A DNA stretch of 64,000 nucleotides from Sinorhizobium americanum (GCF_001651855.1 NZ_LNQC01000049.1:62001-126000); one strand, 5' to 3'; shown: positions 25,936-34,080, numbered from the stretch's first letter. The notes: generated by a model not told the origin, from the sequence alone. Numbers and translations: made by a program.

Positions 25936-26191
25936 CATCATGTTCACGATCCGCGCCGACGTCAGCGTCGAAGAGCGCGAACGCCTGTTGATCAGGATCC
26001 AAGCCATTCCGGGTGTCGAGCTGGCGGCCCCGGTCAAACGCGACAGTGGCAGCCAGACCTTGCGGCGGATTCATTTCGCTCGTTTGAGAAGACATTCCGA
26101 AGCGACCGATTGCCTGTCGGTAATCAGAGGGATGCCGGAGGTGGAGGACGCAAACATACCGGCCCGACGAGGTGGCGCCAACGGAACGTAG
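25928..26191 (+). CDS. Small protein coupled to the subtilase, possible I9-like inhibitor/chaperone
   Basis: 87 residues; the ATG lies inside the last codons of the subtilase gene (8-nt overlap), so translation is coupled. The pattern is beta-alpha-beta repeated: FTIRADVSVEERERLLIRIQ AIPGVELAAPV, then IHFARLRRHSEATDCLSVIR with GMPEVEDANIP. The xIPGVxxA and GMPEVEDA ends resemble those of peptidase-inhibitor-I9 or propeptide modules, where two halves pack as a ferredoxin-like fold. A protease inhibitor or folding helper acting in trans is a reasonable hypothesis, unsupported by a search. No signal peptide is seen. Confidence 0.65.
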   Translation: MTDIMFTIRADVSVEERERLLIRIQAIPGVELAAPVKRDSGSQTLRRIHFARLRRHSEATDCLSVIRGMPEVEDANIPARRGGANGT

Positions 26192-26251
26192 CGTCCCCGA
26201 ACCGTTACGCCATTGGTGGTAGACGGCAGCCATTATTCCGCCTGCTTCTTA

Positions 26252-26268
26252 ATTCCTTGTTAAGGAAT
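26252..26268. promoter_or_regulatory. Inverted repeat upstream of the membrane/coiled-coil gene
   Basis: ATTCCTT and AAGGAAT around GTT form a perfect 7-bp inverted repeat 24 nt before the start of the 26293 gene. A further ATTCCTT half-site follows immediately. This looks like an operator placed over a promoter or leader; the regulator is unknown. Confidence 0.45.
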
Positions 26269-26292
26269 ACATTCCTTCGCGGAGATTTGGCC

Positions 26293-27600
26293 ATGGCAGT
26301 CGGCGCATCCCAACGTTTGCACGACGGCGTCGCGGCTGTCGAAACCATGACGCGCTTTGCGCTTGCGGTGCTGGCGCTCGCCTCCGGCGTCTATACCTAT
26401 CTCGGCGTGCGCAGCATTCTCGACGGCTCGGCGACCGCGGTCTTCTTCGCAGCGATGATCTATTCGGCTTCGGTGTCCGTCGGAATCTACGCCTTCTGGA
26501 CCTATATGGCCCGCTTCTACCCGCATGTGACCACCCATACGGGCCGGGCCGCGATGCTGGGCGTCATGGCTTTGGGCGCGGCCATGATCATCGCCATGTC
26601 GAGCTGGCTCAATGCGGCGGCGCTGGCCGGTTCGGCCGCGCTCGAACAGCATCTGGCGCAAACGGTGGAGGACTATACGGCCGATCTCGACCAGGCGCAC
26701 CAGAACGCCCTTGCCGCCCAGAGCCTGCTGCCGGACATCCAGCGTGCCTCCGAACGCTTCGCCCAGCTTGCCGCCTCCGAACGGCAGACTGGCGCGCTCA
26801 CCGGGACGACGGGCTCGGGAAGCGTGGTACAGCTCTTGTCGCAAATGTCGGCGCAGATGAAGGAGCTCGAAAACGGCATCAACGCCTCGCGCGAACAGGT
26901 GACGACGCTCTTCAACGAGGGGCAAAAACGGCTTGAAACGATGCGCACACTGGTCTCCGCGCCAGGAGCGATCGAACCGCGCGCCGACCAGTTCTCCTCG
27001 GAAGTGGTGGCGCTCACGGGCGTCATCGCTTCGCTCGGCCAGACCTCGATCGCGCCTTCGATCCGGCGCGCCGCGGACGACCTGTCGCTCGGCTTCATCG
27101 CCCCGGTGGCCGACGGCGGCGATGCCGATCTCGTCAACCGCCAGGACCAGGTGATGGAGACGGTGCGGGCCTCGGTGGCGGCGCAGTCCAAGGTGCTCTC
27201 AGAAGCGGCCGACGAAATCCTCGCCCGGGCGTTGGTGGCCGAGCGGCGCTTCGTCCCGCTCTCCTCCGCCGAGGCGGTGTTGCGCTATGCGGCTGATTTC
27301 ATTCCGGCCTGGGCCGGGGCGATTTCCATCGACCTTTTGCCGGGCGTGCTGGTGTTCATTCTCGCTGCCGTGCACGGGGCAATCCGCAAACAGGAGGAGA
27401 AGCTGCCCTTTGCCGAGCGCATCACGGCGGCCGAACTTCTGCAGGCGCTGGACGTGCAGCGAGCGGTAACGAAGAACGGCACCAATCTCGGGGAAATGGT
27501 CAGGCAAGCGGAGGCCGAAAGCAAAGCGGAGGAAACGAACAACATCACCAATCTCGACCCGAGAACGCGTACAAAGGAGCGCGCGCATGAGGATCGATGA
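26293..27600 (+). CDS. Membrane protein with long periplasmic or cytoplasmic helical region, unknown function
   Basis: About 435 residues from the ATG at 26293 (GGAG 8 nt upstream). Hydrophobic segments lie near residues 20-42, 48-70 and 86-106 and again near 343-364 (SIDLLPGVLVFILAAVHGAI). Between them is a ~235-residue Gln/Glu/Ala-rich region likely to be helical or coiled coil (DLDQAHQNALAAQSLLPDI, SQMSAQMKELENGINASREQ). The last 70 residues are charged and hydrophilic. The stop lies inside the next gene (14-nt overlap), implying a joint function with the ClpP-fold protease. I do not recognise the family. Confidence 0.75.
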   Translation: MAVGASQRLHDGVAAVETMTRFALAVLALASGVYTYLGVRSILDGSATAVFFAAMIYSASVSVGIYAFWTYMARFYPHVTTHTGRAAMLGVMALGAAMIIAMSSWLNAAALAGSAALEQHLAQTVEDYTADLDQAHQNALAAQSLLPDIQRASERFAQLAASERQTGALTGTTGSGSVVQLLSQMSAQMKELENGINASREQVTTLFNEGQKRLETMRTLVSAPGAIEPRADQFSSEVVALTGVIASLGQTSIAPSIRRAADDLSLGFIAPVADGGDADLVNRQDQVMETVRASVAAQSKVLSEAADEILARALVAERRFVPLSSAEAVLRYAADFIPAWAGAISIDLLPGVLVFILAAVHGAIRKQEEKLPFAERITAAELLQALDVQRAVTKNGTNLGEMVRQAEAESKAEETNNITNLDPRTRTKERAHEDR

Positions 27601-28378
27601 CCCTTTCAAGGCGCTGATGCGCCTCGACGACGGCGTGCTGATGCGCGGCGCGTTCTACGCACTGCTATCGGCTGCTGCGGTCTTCCTGCTGATCGACATG
27701 CGCGACCTGACGGCCATGAACGCCGAGCTGCCGGCGTTCGATCCGTTCCATGAGAACCGGCCCATCCTGCCGCCGGCCCTGACCGAAGGCGGGGCGACTC
27801 CGCGCGTGAAACCCGCAAGCCCGGATGAAGTGCTGCGACGATCGATGACATTCGAACTCGCTTCCGGCGGCGTCTTGCTCGCCGAGGGCACGATGGATCC
27901 CGGCGCCAGCGGGCGTTTCGCCGAGGAGATCGCGGCGCGCGGCGAATATGTAAAGACGGTGGCGCTCAATTCTCCCGGCGGTTCGGTAGACGACGCCTTG
28001 GCGATTTCGAGCCTGATCCGCGAAAGAAAGCTTGCGACCAAGGTGGCATCGCGAGCGCTCTGCGCCTCCTCCTGCCCGATCGTCTTTGCGGGCGGCGTCA
28101 GCCGTATCGCCGAGAAGGACGCGATCGTCGGTGTGCACCAGGTCTTCAATGGCGGCAGCGGCCGGCAAACGGCAGATGAAGCGATGTCTGCGGCACAATC
28201 CACCACGGCCCGGGTGACCCGCCATCTCGACACGATGGGGATCGGCGCCGGCCTTTGGATCAACGCGCTCGAAACACCGCCGGACCGGCTCTATTATCTG
28301 ACATCGGCGGAAATGGCCAAGTTCAAGCTAACAACGCAGCCGCTCGCCACCGCCAGGAAGAAGGCCGGGGCAGGATAA
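27587..28378 (+). CDS. Membrane-anchored ClpP/SppA-fold serine protease-like protein
   Basis: 263 residues. An N-terminal hydrophobic anchor (about 20-37) is followed by a domain with ClpP-like landmarks: LNSPGGSVDDAL (oxyanion loop), ALCASSCPIVFAGG with the presumed nucleophile Ser161, and VGVHQVFNGG with His184 at the ClpP histidine position. This is the pattern of predicted periplasmic ClpP-like proteins (COG3904 type). The two cysteines flanking the serine may form a periplasmic disulfide. It begins within the preceding membrane-protein gene, so the two are translationally coupled. Substrates are unknown. Confidence 0.8.
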   Translation: MRIDDPFKALMRLDDGVLMRGAFYALLSAAAVFLLIDMRDLTAMNAELPAFDPFHENRPILPPALTEGGATPRVKPASPDEVLRRSMTFELASGGVLLAEGTMDPGASGRFAEEIAARGEYVKTVALNSPGGSVDDALAISSLIRERKLATKVASRALCASSCPIVFAGGVSRIAEKDAIVGVHQVFNGGSGRQTADEAMSAAQSTTARVTRHLDTMGIGAGLWINALETPPDRLYYLTSAEMAKFKLTTQPLATARKKAGAG

Positions 28379-28388
28379 CCTGCCTTTT
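28369..28388 (+). terminator. Rho-independent terminator after the ClpP-fold gene
   Basis: GGCAGG and CCTGCC pair around the 4-nt loop ATAA and are followed by TTTT. The stem overlaps the stop codon of the preceding gene, so the operon with the 26293 gene ends here. Confidence 0.8.
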
Positions 28389-28457
28389 CCCGAGGGAATT
28401 CGGATTTGACAAAGTTTTGCCAAAGAGCGTCATCCTGGCCGAAGTATGGAGGCTGAC

Positions 28458-28709
28458 ATGGCCACGATGAACGTATCTTTGCCCGATCCTCTGAAGGACT
28501 GGGTGGAAGCACAAACGCGGACAGGCCGCTATGCGAAAGCCAGTGCCTATGTGCGGGATCTCATCCGCAGGGATCAAGAGCGCAATGACAAGATTGCCAT
28601 CATGCAGCGCTTTGTCGATGACGGGCTGAAAAGCGGCGATGGAAACCGCTCAAAGGACGAGCTTTTCTCGGCGGACGTAGCGCGGGAAATGCGGCGCGAC
28701 CCCAAGTAA
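28458..28709 (+). CDS. ParD-family antitoxin, apparently without its toxin
   Basis: 83 residues in the form of a ParD/CopG ribbon-helix-helix antitoxin: MATMNVSLPDPLKDWVEAQT is the N-terminal DNA-binding strand-helix, and ASAYVRDLIRRDQERND is the second helix and dimer core. TGGAGG precedes the ATG at 28458; an upstream in-frame ATG at 28446 is poorly placed. A TTGACA hexamer lies 46 nt upstream. ParE normally overlaps the parD stop. Here a TAATG junction opens a frame beginning MGFRLVA that soon loses any ParE resemblance and runs into the next small gene. The toxin appears deleted or decayed. Confidence 0.8.
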   Translation: MATMNVSLPDPLKDWVEAQTRTGRYAKASAYVRDLIRRDQERNDKIAIMQRFVDDGLKSGDGNRSKDELFSADVAREMRRDPK

Positions 28710-28816
28710 TGGGATTTCGCCTTGTTGCGGCCAACGGTTTCCCGTTTCTTTCGACGAAAGCACCGGTCAGGAACCATCATCTCCCATGGTCGTTGTCTCT
28801 TCGAAAGGAGACCGCC

Positions 28817-28999
28817 ATGCCGAAGCAAGATCCTATTCCCGCACCTGCCGAAACACCGAGAGAGCCGCAAGGAATCCCCGGCCGACCGGATCGCGGCTTT
28901 GAGAAGTCCCCCGATCCGCCGATCAAGAAGCCGGAGGACACCAAAGACCCGACCGATCCGGCGCTTCTGCCGATCGGCGATCCGGCCGGAATGGCTTAG
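28817..28999 (+). CDS. Small proline-rich hydrophilic protein
   Basis: 60 residues, about a quarter Pro, with repeated P-E-T-P and D-P-P-I-K-K-P elements and no hydrophobic core, so probably disordered. AAAGGAG precedes the ATG at good distance, supporting translation. The open frame continues upstream to 28709 but that part looks non-coding. I do not recognise a function. Confidence 0.6.
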   Translation: MPKQDPIPAPAETPREPQGIPGRPDRGFEKSPDPPIKKPEDTKDPTDPALLPIGDPAGMA

Positions 29000-29058
29000 C
29001 TCATGCCTCCGATTCGGTTGGGAGTCATATCGATGCCTCCCTGAGAGGAGAGATGCAC

Positions 29059-29319
29059 ATGCTGATCCAACGGTTGCCCGAGAGGCCGGTGCCGGGCGCA
29101 ATCATCGTCAAGCTCTACCGCTACGGCGACGACATCCGGGGGTATGTACGGCAGGCCGTCGACCCGTCGGAGGACGACGTCATCTTCCCCGGCGAGGAAA
29201 TGGAACCGGAAGCCGCCTTCCGGCTTGCGAGGGCCCATAGCGAGGGTGAGGCGCCGATCTATGTGGAACTGGTCGAGGACGTTCAATGGGATCCCCGCTG
29301 GGGCACCTTGATAAGCTAG
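29059..29319 (+). CDS. Small hypothetical protein
   Basis: 86 residues with a mixed alpha-beta appearance: a strand (GAIIVKLYRYGDDIRGYVRQ), a helix (EPEAAFRLARAHSEGE) and a strand (PIYVELVEDVQWDP). AGAGGAG lies 8 nt before the ATG at 29059 and only 2 nt before the ATG at 29053, so the later start is chosen. It is soluble and acidic. The family is not recognised; comparable short proteins of unknown function are common in rhizobia. Confidence 0.65.
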   Translation: MLIQRLPERPVPGAIIVKLYRYGDDIRGYVRQAVDPSEDDVIFPGEEMEPEAAFRLARAHSEGEAPIYVELVEDVQWDPRWGTLIS

Positions 29320-29559
29320 CCTCACGATTGGCTCAGCGAAGCTCGGCTCGAACGCATCAAGCCGCATTTCCCGAGGTTCAGCTCAGCGACAGACACTGTT
29401 CGCTTCAAATAGGCCGGGGCTCAACGCTTTAATTGAAAGCAGGTGAGCGAATGGCTCGATTGAAGTATCTACGAGAAGCCTCGGTCCATCACGGAGCGAG
29501 CTTAGACGCTGGCGGTGACCGTTCATCCTCGCGTAAAACGCGAAACCCGTGGGAGGCTT

Positions 29560-29979
29560 TCATTGATAGGCCCATGGATTCACGACGGGAAGTCCCGCCG
29601 CTTCGAAGGGACTGACATCGCGCGTCGCGACGAGGAATCCACGCGAGGCGGCAATGGCGGCAATATATCCGGCGGGCGTAGGAAATCCCTTCCCCGCCGC
29701 TCGCGCTCTCACGGCCAGTTCTGCGTAATGCCGGGCAGCTCCGATGTCGAACGGCAATACACGATCACCAAACAGTTCGACGACGCCGTGAAGCGTTTCG
29801 GTCAGAGCCTTCTTGCGCCGACCATCGGGCAACGCACCGACCCCAAATAGCAGTTCGGCCATTGTCACACTGGACAGGTACAAGCTTTCAGCGACCTGTT
29901 CGTTCAACCAGGAGCGCACGGCCGGATCGGGAGATGGTTTCATCGCTTCGGAGACGACATTCGTATCCAAGACGATCAT
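29560..29979 (-). CDS. PIN-domain toxin (VapC/FitB type) lacking an expected acidic residue
   Basis: 139 residues forming a PIN domain: MIVLDTNVVSEAMKP gives Asp5, SSVTMAELLFG gives Glu42 and LVATRDVSPFEAAG gives Asp121. The third acid of the metal site normally lies in a TPDGYIAA- or ADAQIAA-like segment; here the sequence is FPTPAGYIAA with Ala103. PIN toxins cleave RNA using these acids and Mg2+, so activity may be reduced or lost. The change needs only GAC to GCC. Its ATG overlaps the antitoxin stop by 4 nt. The remaining fold looks complete. Confidence 0.88.
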   Translation of the reverse strand: MIVLDTNVVSEAMKPSPDPAVRSWLNEQVAESLYLSSVTMAELLFGVGALPDGRRKKALTETLHGVVELFGDRVLPFDIGAARHYAELAVRARAAGKGFPTPAGYIAAIAASRGFLVATRDVSPFEAAGLPVVNPWAYQ

Positions 29980-30230
29980 TCAAACCTCACTGGCTCTGCC
30001 GGCGTCTTGTCACGTACCTGCTCAAACACGACGAAATCGTCGTTCGTCAGGCCCAGTCGCCGGCCGAGTTCGGCCAAGGCATCCCCCATGCGAACGCGCT
30101 GCGCGGGCTTCACCACACTTTCCAGAATATCGCGGACTTCCGCCTCGGTGCTGCGACCGTGCGTCGCCGCCCGCACGCGCAAAGCGCGATGCACTTCCTC
30201 GGGTACATTCCGAACTGTCAAGATGGCCAT
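29976..30230 (-). CDS. FitA/VapB-type ribbon-helix-helix antitoxin
   Basis: 84 residues starting MAILTVRNVPEEVHRALRVR, the FitA-like ribbon-helix-helix pattern, followed by STEAEVRDILESVV. The C-terminal part (NDDFVVFEQVRDKTPAEPV) would wrap around and block the PIN toxin. The stop overlaps the toxin start (ATGA), as in functional type II pairs. An in-frame TTG 6 nt upstream of the chosen ATG is an alternative start. These complexes usually bind their own promoter. Confidence 0.87.
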   Translation of the reverse strand: MAILTVRNVPEEVHRALRVRAATHGRSTEAEVRDILESVVKPAQRVRMGDALAELGRRLGLTNDDFVVFEQVRDKTPAEPVRFE

Positions 30231-30377
30231 AGTCAAACCCCGAACCCGCTTTCAATGACAGCAATATGGCTAGTGCGCAGTCATGCCGCAAGTCTACTAA
30301 TTGGACTTCGCAATCAAACCGTGGAAAAGCAGTGGCGGGAAGGCTCATGCCTCAGCCAATAGCGCCAACGCGAGCAA

Positions 30378-30404
30378 TGTGAGACGATCGGCGTTCGTCT
30401 CACA
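30378..30404 (-). terminator. Stem-loop terminator after the HtrA gene
   Basis: TGTGAGACG and CGTCTCACA, perfectly complementary with a 9-nt loop, lie 40 nt after the stop of the minus-strand HtrA gene. The following minus-strand bases are TTGCTC, so there is only a short T stretch. Confidence 0.6.
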
Positions 30405-30443
30405 CTCCGATCTTATCCGACAAAGCCTCTGCCATCTGCCTCG

Positions 30444-31925
30444 TCATGCATGGCCGAGCGGCAGGGCGACGAACCGCGTCGCACCGCTCGACTGGATGCG
30501 GAGCAGCGCGGCCAATTTGCCTTCTTTTCGAAGCGACACGAGATCGCGGCGGAAGTCTCTGGCGTTCGAAACCGCCTTGCCGCCGACGTCGAGAATGATG
30601 TCGCCCGCCTCAAGCCCATGTTGCGCCGCCGCTCCCTTCGGATCGATGGCGACGACGACCATGCCTTTTTCGGCGGCGCCGGCCACCTTGCTTGCCGGCG
30701 CAAGCAGCAGCCCGAAGTCTTGCCCGCCGCTAGGAGCAGCGCCGCCGTCGCTTGCAGCCTCGATCGGGGCCGCTCGCTCTTCCGGCATCGTTGCCAGATC
30801 CAAGGTGATCTCCATTGGCGCGCCATTGCGGACGATGCTCACCGTGACGGAGGTGCCTGGAGCCTTCGCGCCGACCTTCTGGGCCAGTTCACGCGGATCA
30901 TCGATCGTCGCTCCGTCGACCGCGGTAATGAGATCGCCGGATCGCATACCGGCTTTGCCGGCCGGGCCGGCCGGATCCGCCTCGTCGACGAGCGCGCCCT
31001 TGGCTTCTTTCAGTCCTAGGCCCTCGGCGATGTCGGGAGTGACCTGCTGTTCCTTGATGCCGAGCCAGCCGCGCGTCACATGGCCCTTGGCCTTCAACTC
31101 GGCGATAACGGCTTTTGCCGTGTCGGCCGGAATGTCGAAGCCGATGCCGACCGAACCGCCGGAGGGCGAGAAGATCGCCGTGTTGACGCCGATCACATCG
31201 CCGTTGACGTCGAAGGCCGGCCCGCCCGAATTGCCGCGATTGATCGGCGCATCGATCTGGATGAAATCGTCATAGGGACCGGCGCCGATGTCGCGGCCTT
31301 CGGCCGAAACGATTCCCGCCGTTACCGTGCCGCCGAGGCCATAGGGATTGCCGATCGCGATCACCCAATTGCCGACGCGCGGCCGCTGATCGGCAAAGCG
31401 CACATGCGGGAAATCCCGGCCGTCGACCTTGATCAGGGCGAGGTCGGTCTTCGGGTCGGTACCGACGACTGTCGCCTCGTAGCTCCGGCCGTCGCTGGTC
31501 ATCACCTCGAGCGAATGGGCATGATCGACGACGTGATTGTTGGTCACGGCATAGCCGTCGGCGGAGATGAAGAAGCCTGAACCCTCGCCCACAAGCGGAC
31601 CCTGCCCGTCATCGGGATCGGGAGCGCCGCCGTCATCCTGGGCTGCGGCCTGTTGCTGCGCAGCATCAATCTCGACGCGCACCGAGATGACCGCCGGCTT
31701 CACCCGGGCGACGATGTCGGCAAAGTCGCCGGGCTCCGCCGCCGATGGCGGCTGTACGGCATTCGGCGCCGCCCGCACGGTCGAGCCCGCACCATTCGTT
31801 GCGTGCATGGCGACAGGTTCCGCGACGAGAGCTGCAAGGCTGAGTGCGGAAACGGAGGACAGGGCTGCTAGGACGGCGGTCAGGCGGCCCGCACGCGAGC
31901 CTTTTTGGGCTGAAGAACTGGCCAT
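30444..31925 (-). CDS. degP: Periplasmic HtrA/DegP-type serine protease
   Basis: 493 residues. An N-terminal signal anchor (RLTAVLAALSSVSALSLAAL) is followed by a trypsin-like domain with the triad His in NNHVVDHA, Asp in KTDLALIKV and Ser in RGNSGGPAFD. Two PDZ domains follow, the first starting at RGWLGIKEQQV and the second near the C-terminus (GLEAGDIILDVGGKAVSNA). DegP proteins degrade or refold misfolded periplasmic proteins. The ATG at 31925 has AAGGAG 8 nt upstream; the frame extends to 31982 without a better site. It is a single-gene unit ending at the 30378 stem-loop. Confidence 0.94.
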   Translation of the reverse strand: MASSSAQKGSRAGRLTAVLAALSSVSALSLAALVAEPVAMHATNGAGSTVRAAPNAVQPPSAAEPGDFADIVARVKPAVISVRVEIDAAQQQAAAQDDGGAPDPDDGQGPLVGEGSGFFISADGYAVTNNHVVDHAHSLEVMTSDGRSYEATVVGTDPKTDLALIKVDGRDFPHVRFADQRPRVGNWVIAIGNPYGLGGTVTAGIVSAEGRDIGAGPYDDFIQIDAPINRGNSGGPAFDVNGDVIGVNTAIFSPSGGSVGIGFDIPADTAKAVIAELKAKGHVTRGWLGIKEQQVTPDIAEGLGLKEAKGALVDEADPAGPAGKAGMRSGDLITAVDGATIDDPRELAQKVGAKAPGTSVTVSIVRNGAPMEITLDLATMPEERAAPIEAASDGGAAPSGGQDFGLLLAPASKVAGAAEKGMVVVAIDPKGAAAQHGLEAGDIILDVGGKAVSNARDFRRDLVSLRKEGKLAALLRIQSSGATRFVALPLGHA

Positions 31926-32258
31926 GGCATGTCTCCTTCTTTGAACTCGGAGGTTTATTACCTGGCGACGGTGGATTGACATCAGTTTTCCAGAACAAAT
32001 TCTGGTCTTCTGGTCGAAACCACCGCGTCGTCATGACCAGATAACGCCACGACAAAAGTCAAAATGTGATATTCGCCTCATTCTTCAGATTAAATTTCGT
32101 TCATGAATTTACGTTCATCTGCATGCGACCGGCAGCCGTCATTTCGTAGCTCAGATGAGCAGAATTTCTTGAAGAATATCACCGGCGATTTTTGGAAACG
32201 GACTTAAGGTCTCCGGGTCCGGGCTGCGGCGCTCGGACCCCGCCCACCGGCCTGCAGA
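31926..32258. other. Intergenic region with short palindromes between HtrA and OsmC genes
   Basis: No coding sequence is supported here. It holds a perfect inverted repeat CCAGAA-CAAA-TTCTGG (31990-32005), a CGTTCAT direct repeat near 32098-32118 and the palindrome TTCTTGAAGAA (32166-32176). It must contain the promoter of the minus-strand HtrA gene; the first palindrome is about 65 nt from its start codon. Confidence 0.5.
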
Positions 32259-32693
32259 TCAGTCCGGCGAAGCGACAGAGGTATCGACGACCTCGAAGTC
32301 GTGAGTGATCGTGGCTGTCCTGGCGAGCATCGCCGATGCCGAGCAGTATTTCTCGATCGACAGTGCAATGGCGCGTTCGACCTTGCTCTCTGCAAGCCCC
32401 CGCCCCTTGACCACGAAATGCATGTGAATGCGGGTAAACACGCGCGGATCCTGGTCCGCACGCTCGGCGCTGAGCTCGACGATACAATCTTCGACCGGCT
32501 GGCGGCCCTTTTCGAGGATATGGACGACGTCGAAGGCCGAGCAACCGCCGGTGCCGATCAGCACCAGTTCCATCGGGCTCGGCCCGGGAGTGCTCCCTTC
32601 CGGCCCGAAAGCCGTGCCGAGCACGACATTGTGACCGCTACCGGACTGGCCGACGAAGGTCCTCCCTTCGACCCATTTGATACGCGCCTTCAT
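32259..32693 (-). CDS. OsmC-family protein (YhfA-like)
   Basis: 144 residues with the OsmC signature: GPSPMELVLIGTGGCSAFDVV contains the first conserved Cys, and IEKYCSASAMLA the second. These peroxiredoxin-like proteins use the Cys pair to reduce organic hydroperoxides. The relaxed YhfA subgroup is less well characterised. AGGAGG precedes the ATG at 32693; the frame extends far upstream, but that part is the antisense of an intergenic stem and is not plausible protein. It is separated from the upstream MFS gene by the terminator at 32757-32790. Confidence 0.9.
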   Translation of the reverse strand: MKARIKWVEGRTFVGQSGSGHNVVLGTAFGPEGSTPGPSPMELVLIGTGGCSAFDVVHILEKGRQPVEDCIVELSAERADQDPRVFTRIHMHFVVKGRGLAESKVERAIALSIEKYCSASAMLARTATITHDFEVVDTSVASPD

Positions 32694-32756
32694 GATCGCC
32701 TCCTGTCGCAATATGTCGCTCTTTGTCCGACGTTGATAACCTGAATGGTCGCGCAA

Positions 32757-32790
32757 GAACATGCCGCGCGGAGGGGAGCGCGGCATGTTC
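32757..32790 (-). terminator. Strong stem-loop terminator after the MFS gene
   Basis: GAACATGCCGCGC and GCGCGGCATGTTC form a perfect 13-bp stem around an 8-nt loop. It follows the stop of the minus-strand MFS gene by 67 nt, before the OsmC gene. On the minus strand TTCTTGC follows, so termination is likely. Confidence 0.75.
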
Positions 32791-32856
32791 CTACCAAATT
32801 CGCCAATCCGACGACGCGGCCCTTTCGATATGGCGTGCGTACGCCCTCCACCTCCG

Positions 32857-34080
32857 CTATTCGGCTGGTTGGGCAAGCGGGTCCACGGGGCATTCCGCCG
32901 TGGTTCCGGCGAGGCTCCGCTGGCCCAGACCGATGATCGCCACGGTCGCCGCGCTTGCGACAACGGACACCCAGAAGCCGTTCTCAGCCCCGAAACTGTC
33001 GACGACCCAGCCTGCGACGAAGGCACCGAGCGCCATACCGATGCCGATGCCGGTCGTCACCCACGTGACGCCTTCCGTCAGCATCGAGGCGGGCACACGG
33101 CGCTCGATCAGGCCGAAGGCCGTGATGAAGGTCGGCGAGATGGCGATGCCGCTGACAAAGACAGTGAGTGCCAGAAGCGGTACGGTGGCGGCCATCAGCA
33201 GCGGCCAGGACGTGATGGCAAGCGCACTCACGGCGATGAACATTTGCCGATGCAAAGGCATCGTCGGGTTGAAGGCGCCGAGGATGAGGCCAAGCACAAA
33301 GGAGCCTATTGCATAGACGCCGATGACGATGGTTGCCGCGTTCGGCTGGCCGAGTTCCTTGGTGATTGCAACGGCACTGACTTCGGCGGTCGCGAAGGTG
33401 GAGCCCACGAATACAAGGGCGAGCGTGATGATCTGGACGGCACGCAGGCGGATCGCCGAGCCTTGCGACACTTCGACATCCGTATGGCGCAGCCGCGGCT
33501 CGGTCGAGCGCTGCACGATGAATGCCAGCGTTCCGAGAGCGAGGAAAATCGTGCTCGCGAGCATGCCGGCCTCCGGGAAGAGTGCGACCCCCAAGCCCAC
33601 CGAGAGCGAGGCCCCCGCGATATAGACCAGCTCGTCAGCCGATGATTCAAAGGCAAAAGCGGTGTTGAGTTCGGGCCGGTCGCGGAATATCTCGGTCCAA
33701 CGGGCGCGCAGCAATGCCGGCATGCTGGGCATGGCGGCAGCCAGGAAGGCCGTGACGAAGAGCGTCCAGTCGGGCCAATTCTGATTGGCCGCCGCAATGA
33801 GCGCGAAAAAGGCAAAGACCGAAACCGTGGTGGTCGGGACGACGACGGCCGTTTGCCCGAGGCGATCCACCATCCGGGAAACATGGGGAGAAATCAGCGC
33901 ATTGGTCAGCGCGAAGGTCGCCGACACCGCGCCCGCCAACCAGTATTCCCCATGCGTCTGCGACAACATTGCGACGATACCGATCGGAGCCATGGCGATC
34001 GGCAGGCGGGCGAGAAAGCCGGCGGCAGAAAAGCCTTTGGCTCCCGGCGCTCTGAAAATCTCTGCGTAAGGATTGGACAT
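32857..34080 (-). CDS. MFS transporter controlled by a divergent TetR gene
   Basis: 407 residues with about 12 hydrophobic helices, beginning MSNPYAEIFRAPGAKGFSAA. The typical interdomain break lies around residue 200. The ATG at 34080 has GGAAC upstream; a longer frame to 34146 would run through the operators and is rejected. The divergent TetR gene and the palindromes between them indicate inducer-dependent efflux. The sequence resembles sugar or drug exporters of the YfcJ/YbjJ-like group, but the substrate is unknown. Confidence 0.87.
   Translation of the reverse strand: MSNPYAEIFRAPGAKGFSAAGFLARLPIAMAPIGIVAMLSQTHGEYWLAGAVSATFALTNALISPHVSRMVDRLGQTAVVVPTTTVSVFAFFALIAAANQNWPDWTLFVTAFLAAAMPSMPALLRARWTEIFRDRPELNTAFAFESSADELVYIAGASLSVGLGVALFPEAGMLASTIFLALGTLAFIVQRSTEPRLRHTDVEVSQGSAIRLRAVQIITLALVFVGSTFATAEVSAVAITKELGQPNAATIVIGVYAIGSFVLGLILGAFNPTMPLHRQMFIAVSALAITSWPLLMAATVPLLALTVFVSGIAISPTFITAFGLIERRVPASMLTEGVTWVTTGIGIGMALGAFVAGWVVDSFGAENGFWVSVVASAATVAIIGLGQRSLAGTTAECPVDPLAQPAE

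Noticed and set aside
29433-29615. Plus-strand 60-residue frame overlapping the end of the PIN toxin gene
   Set aside because: Weak ribosome-binding site, low-complexity basic sequence and antisense overlap with the toxin; not enough to call a gene.
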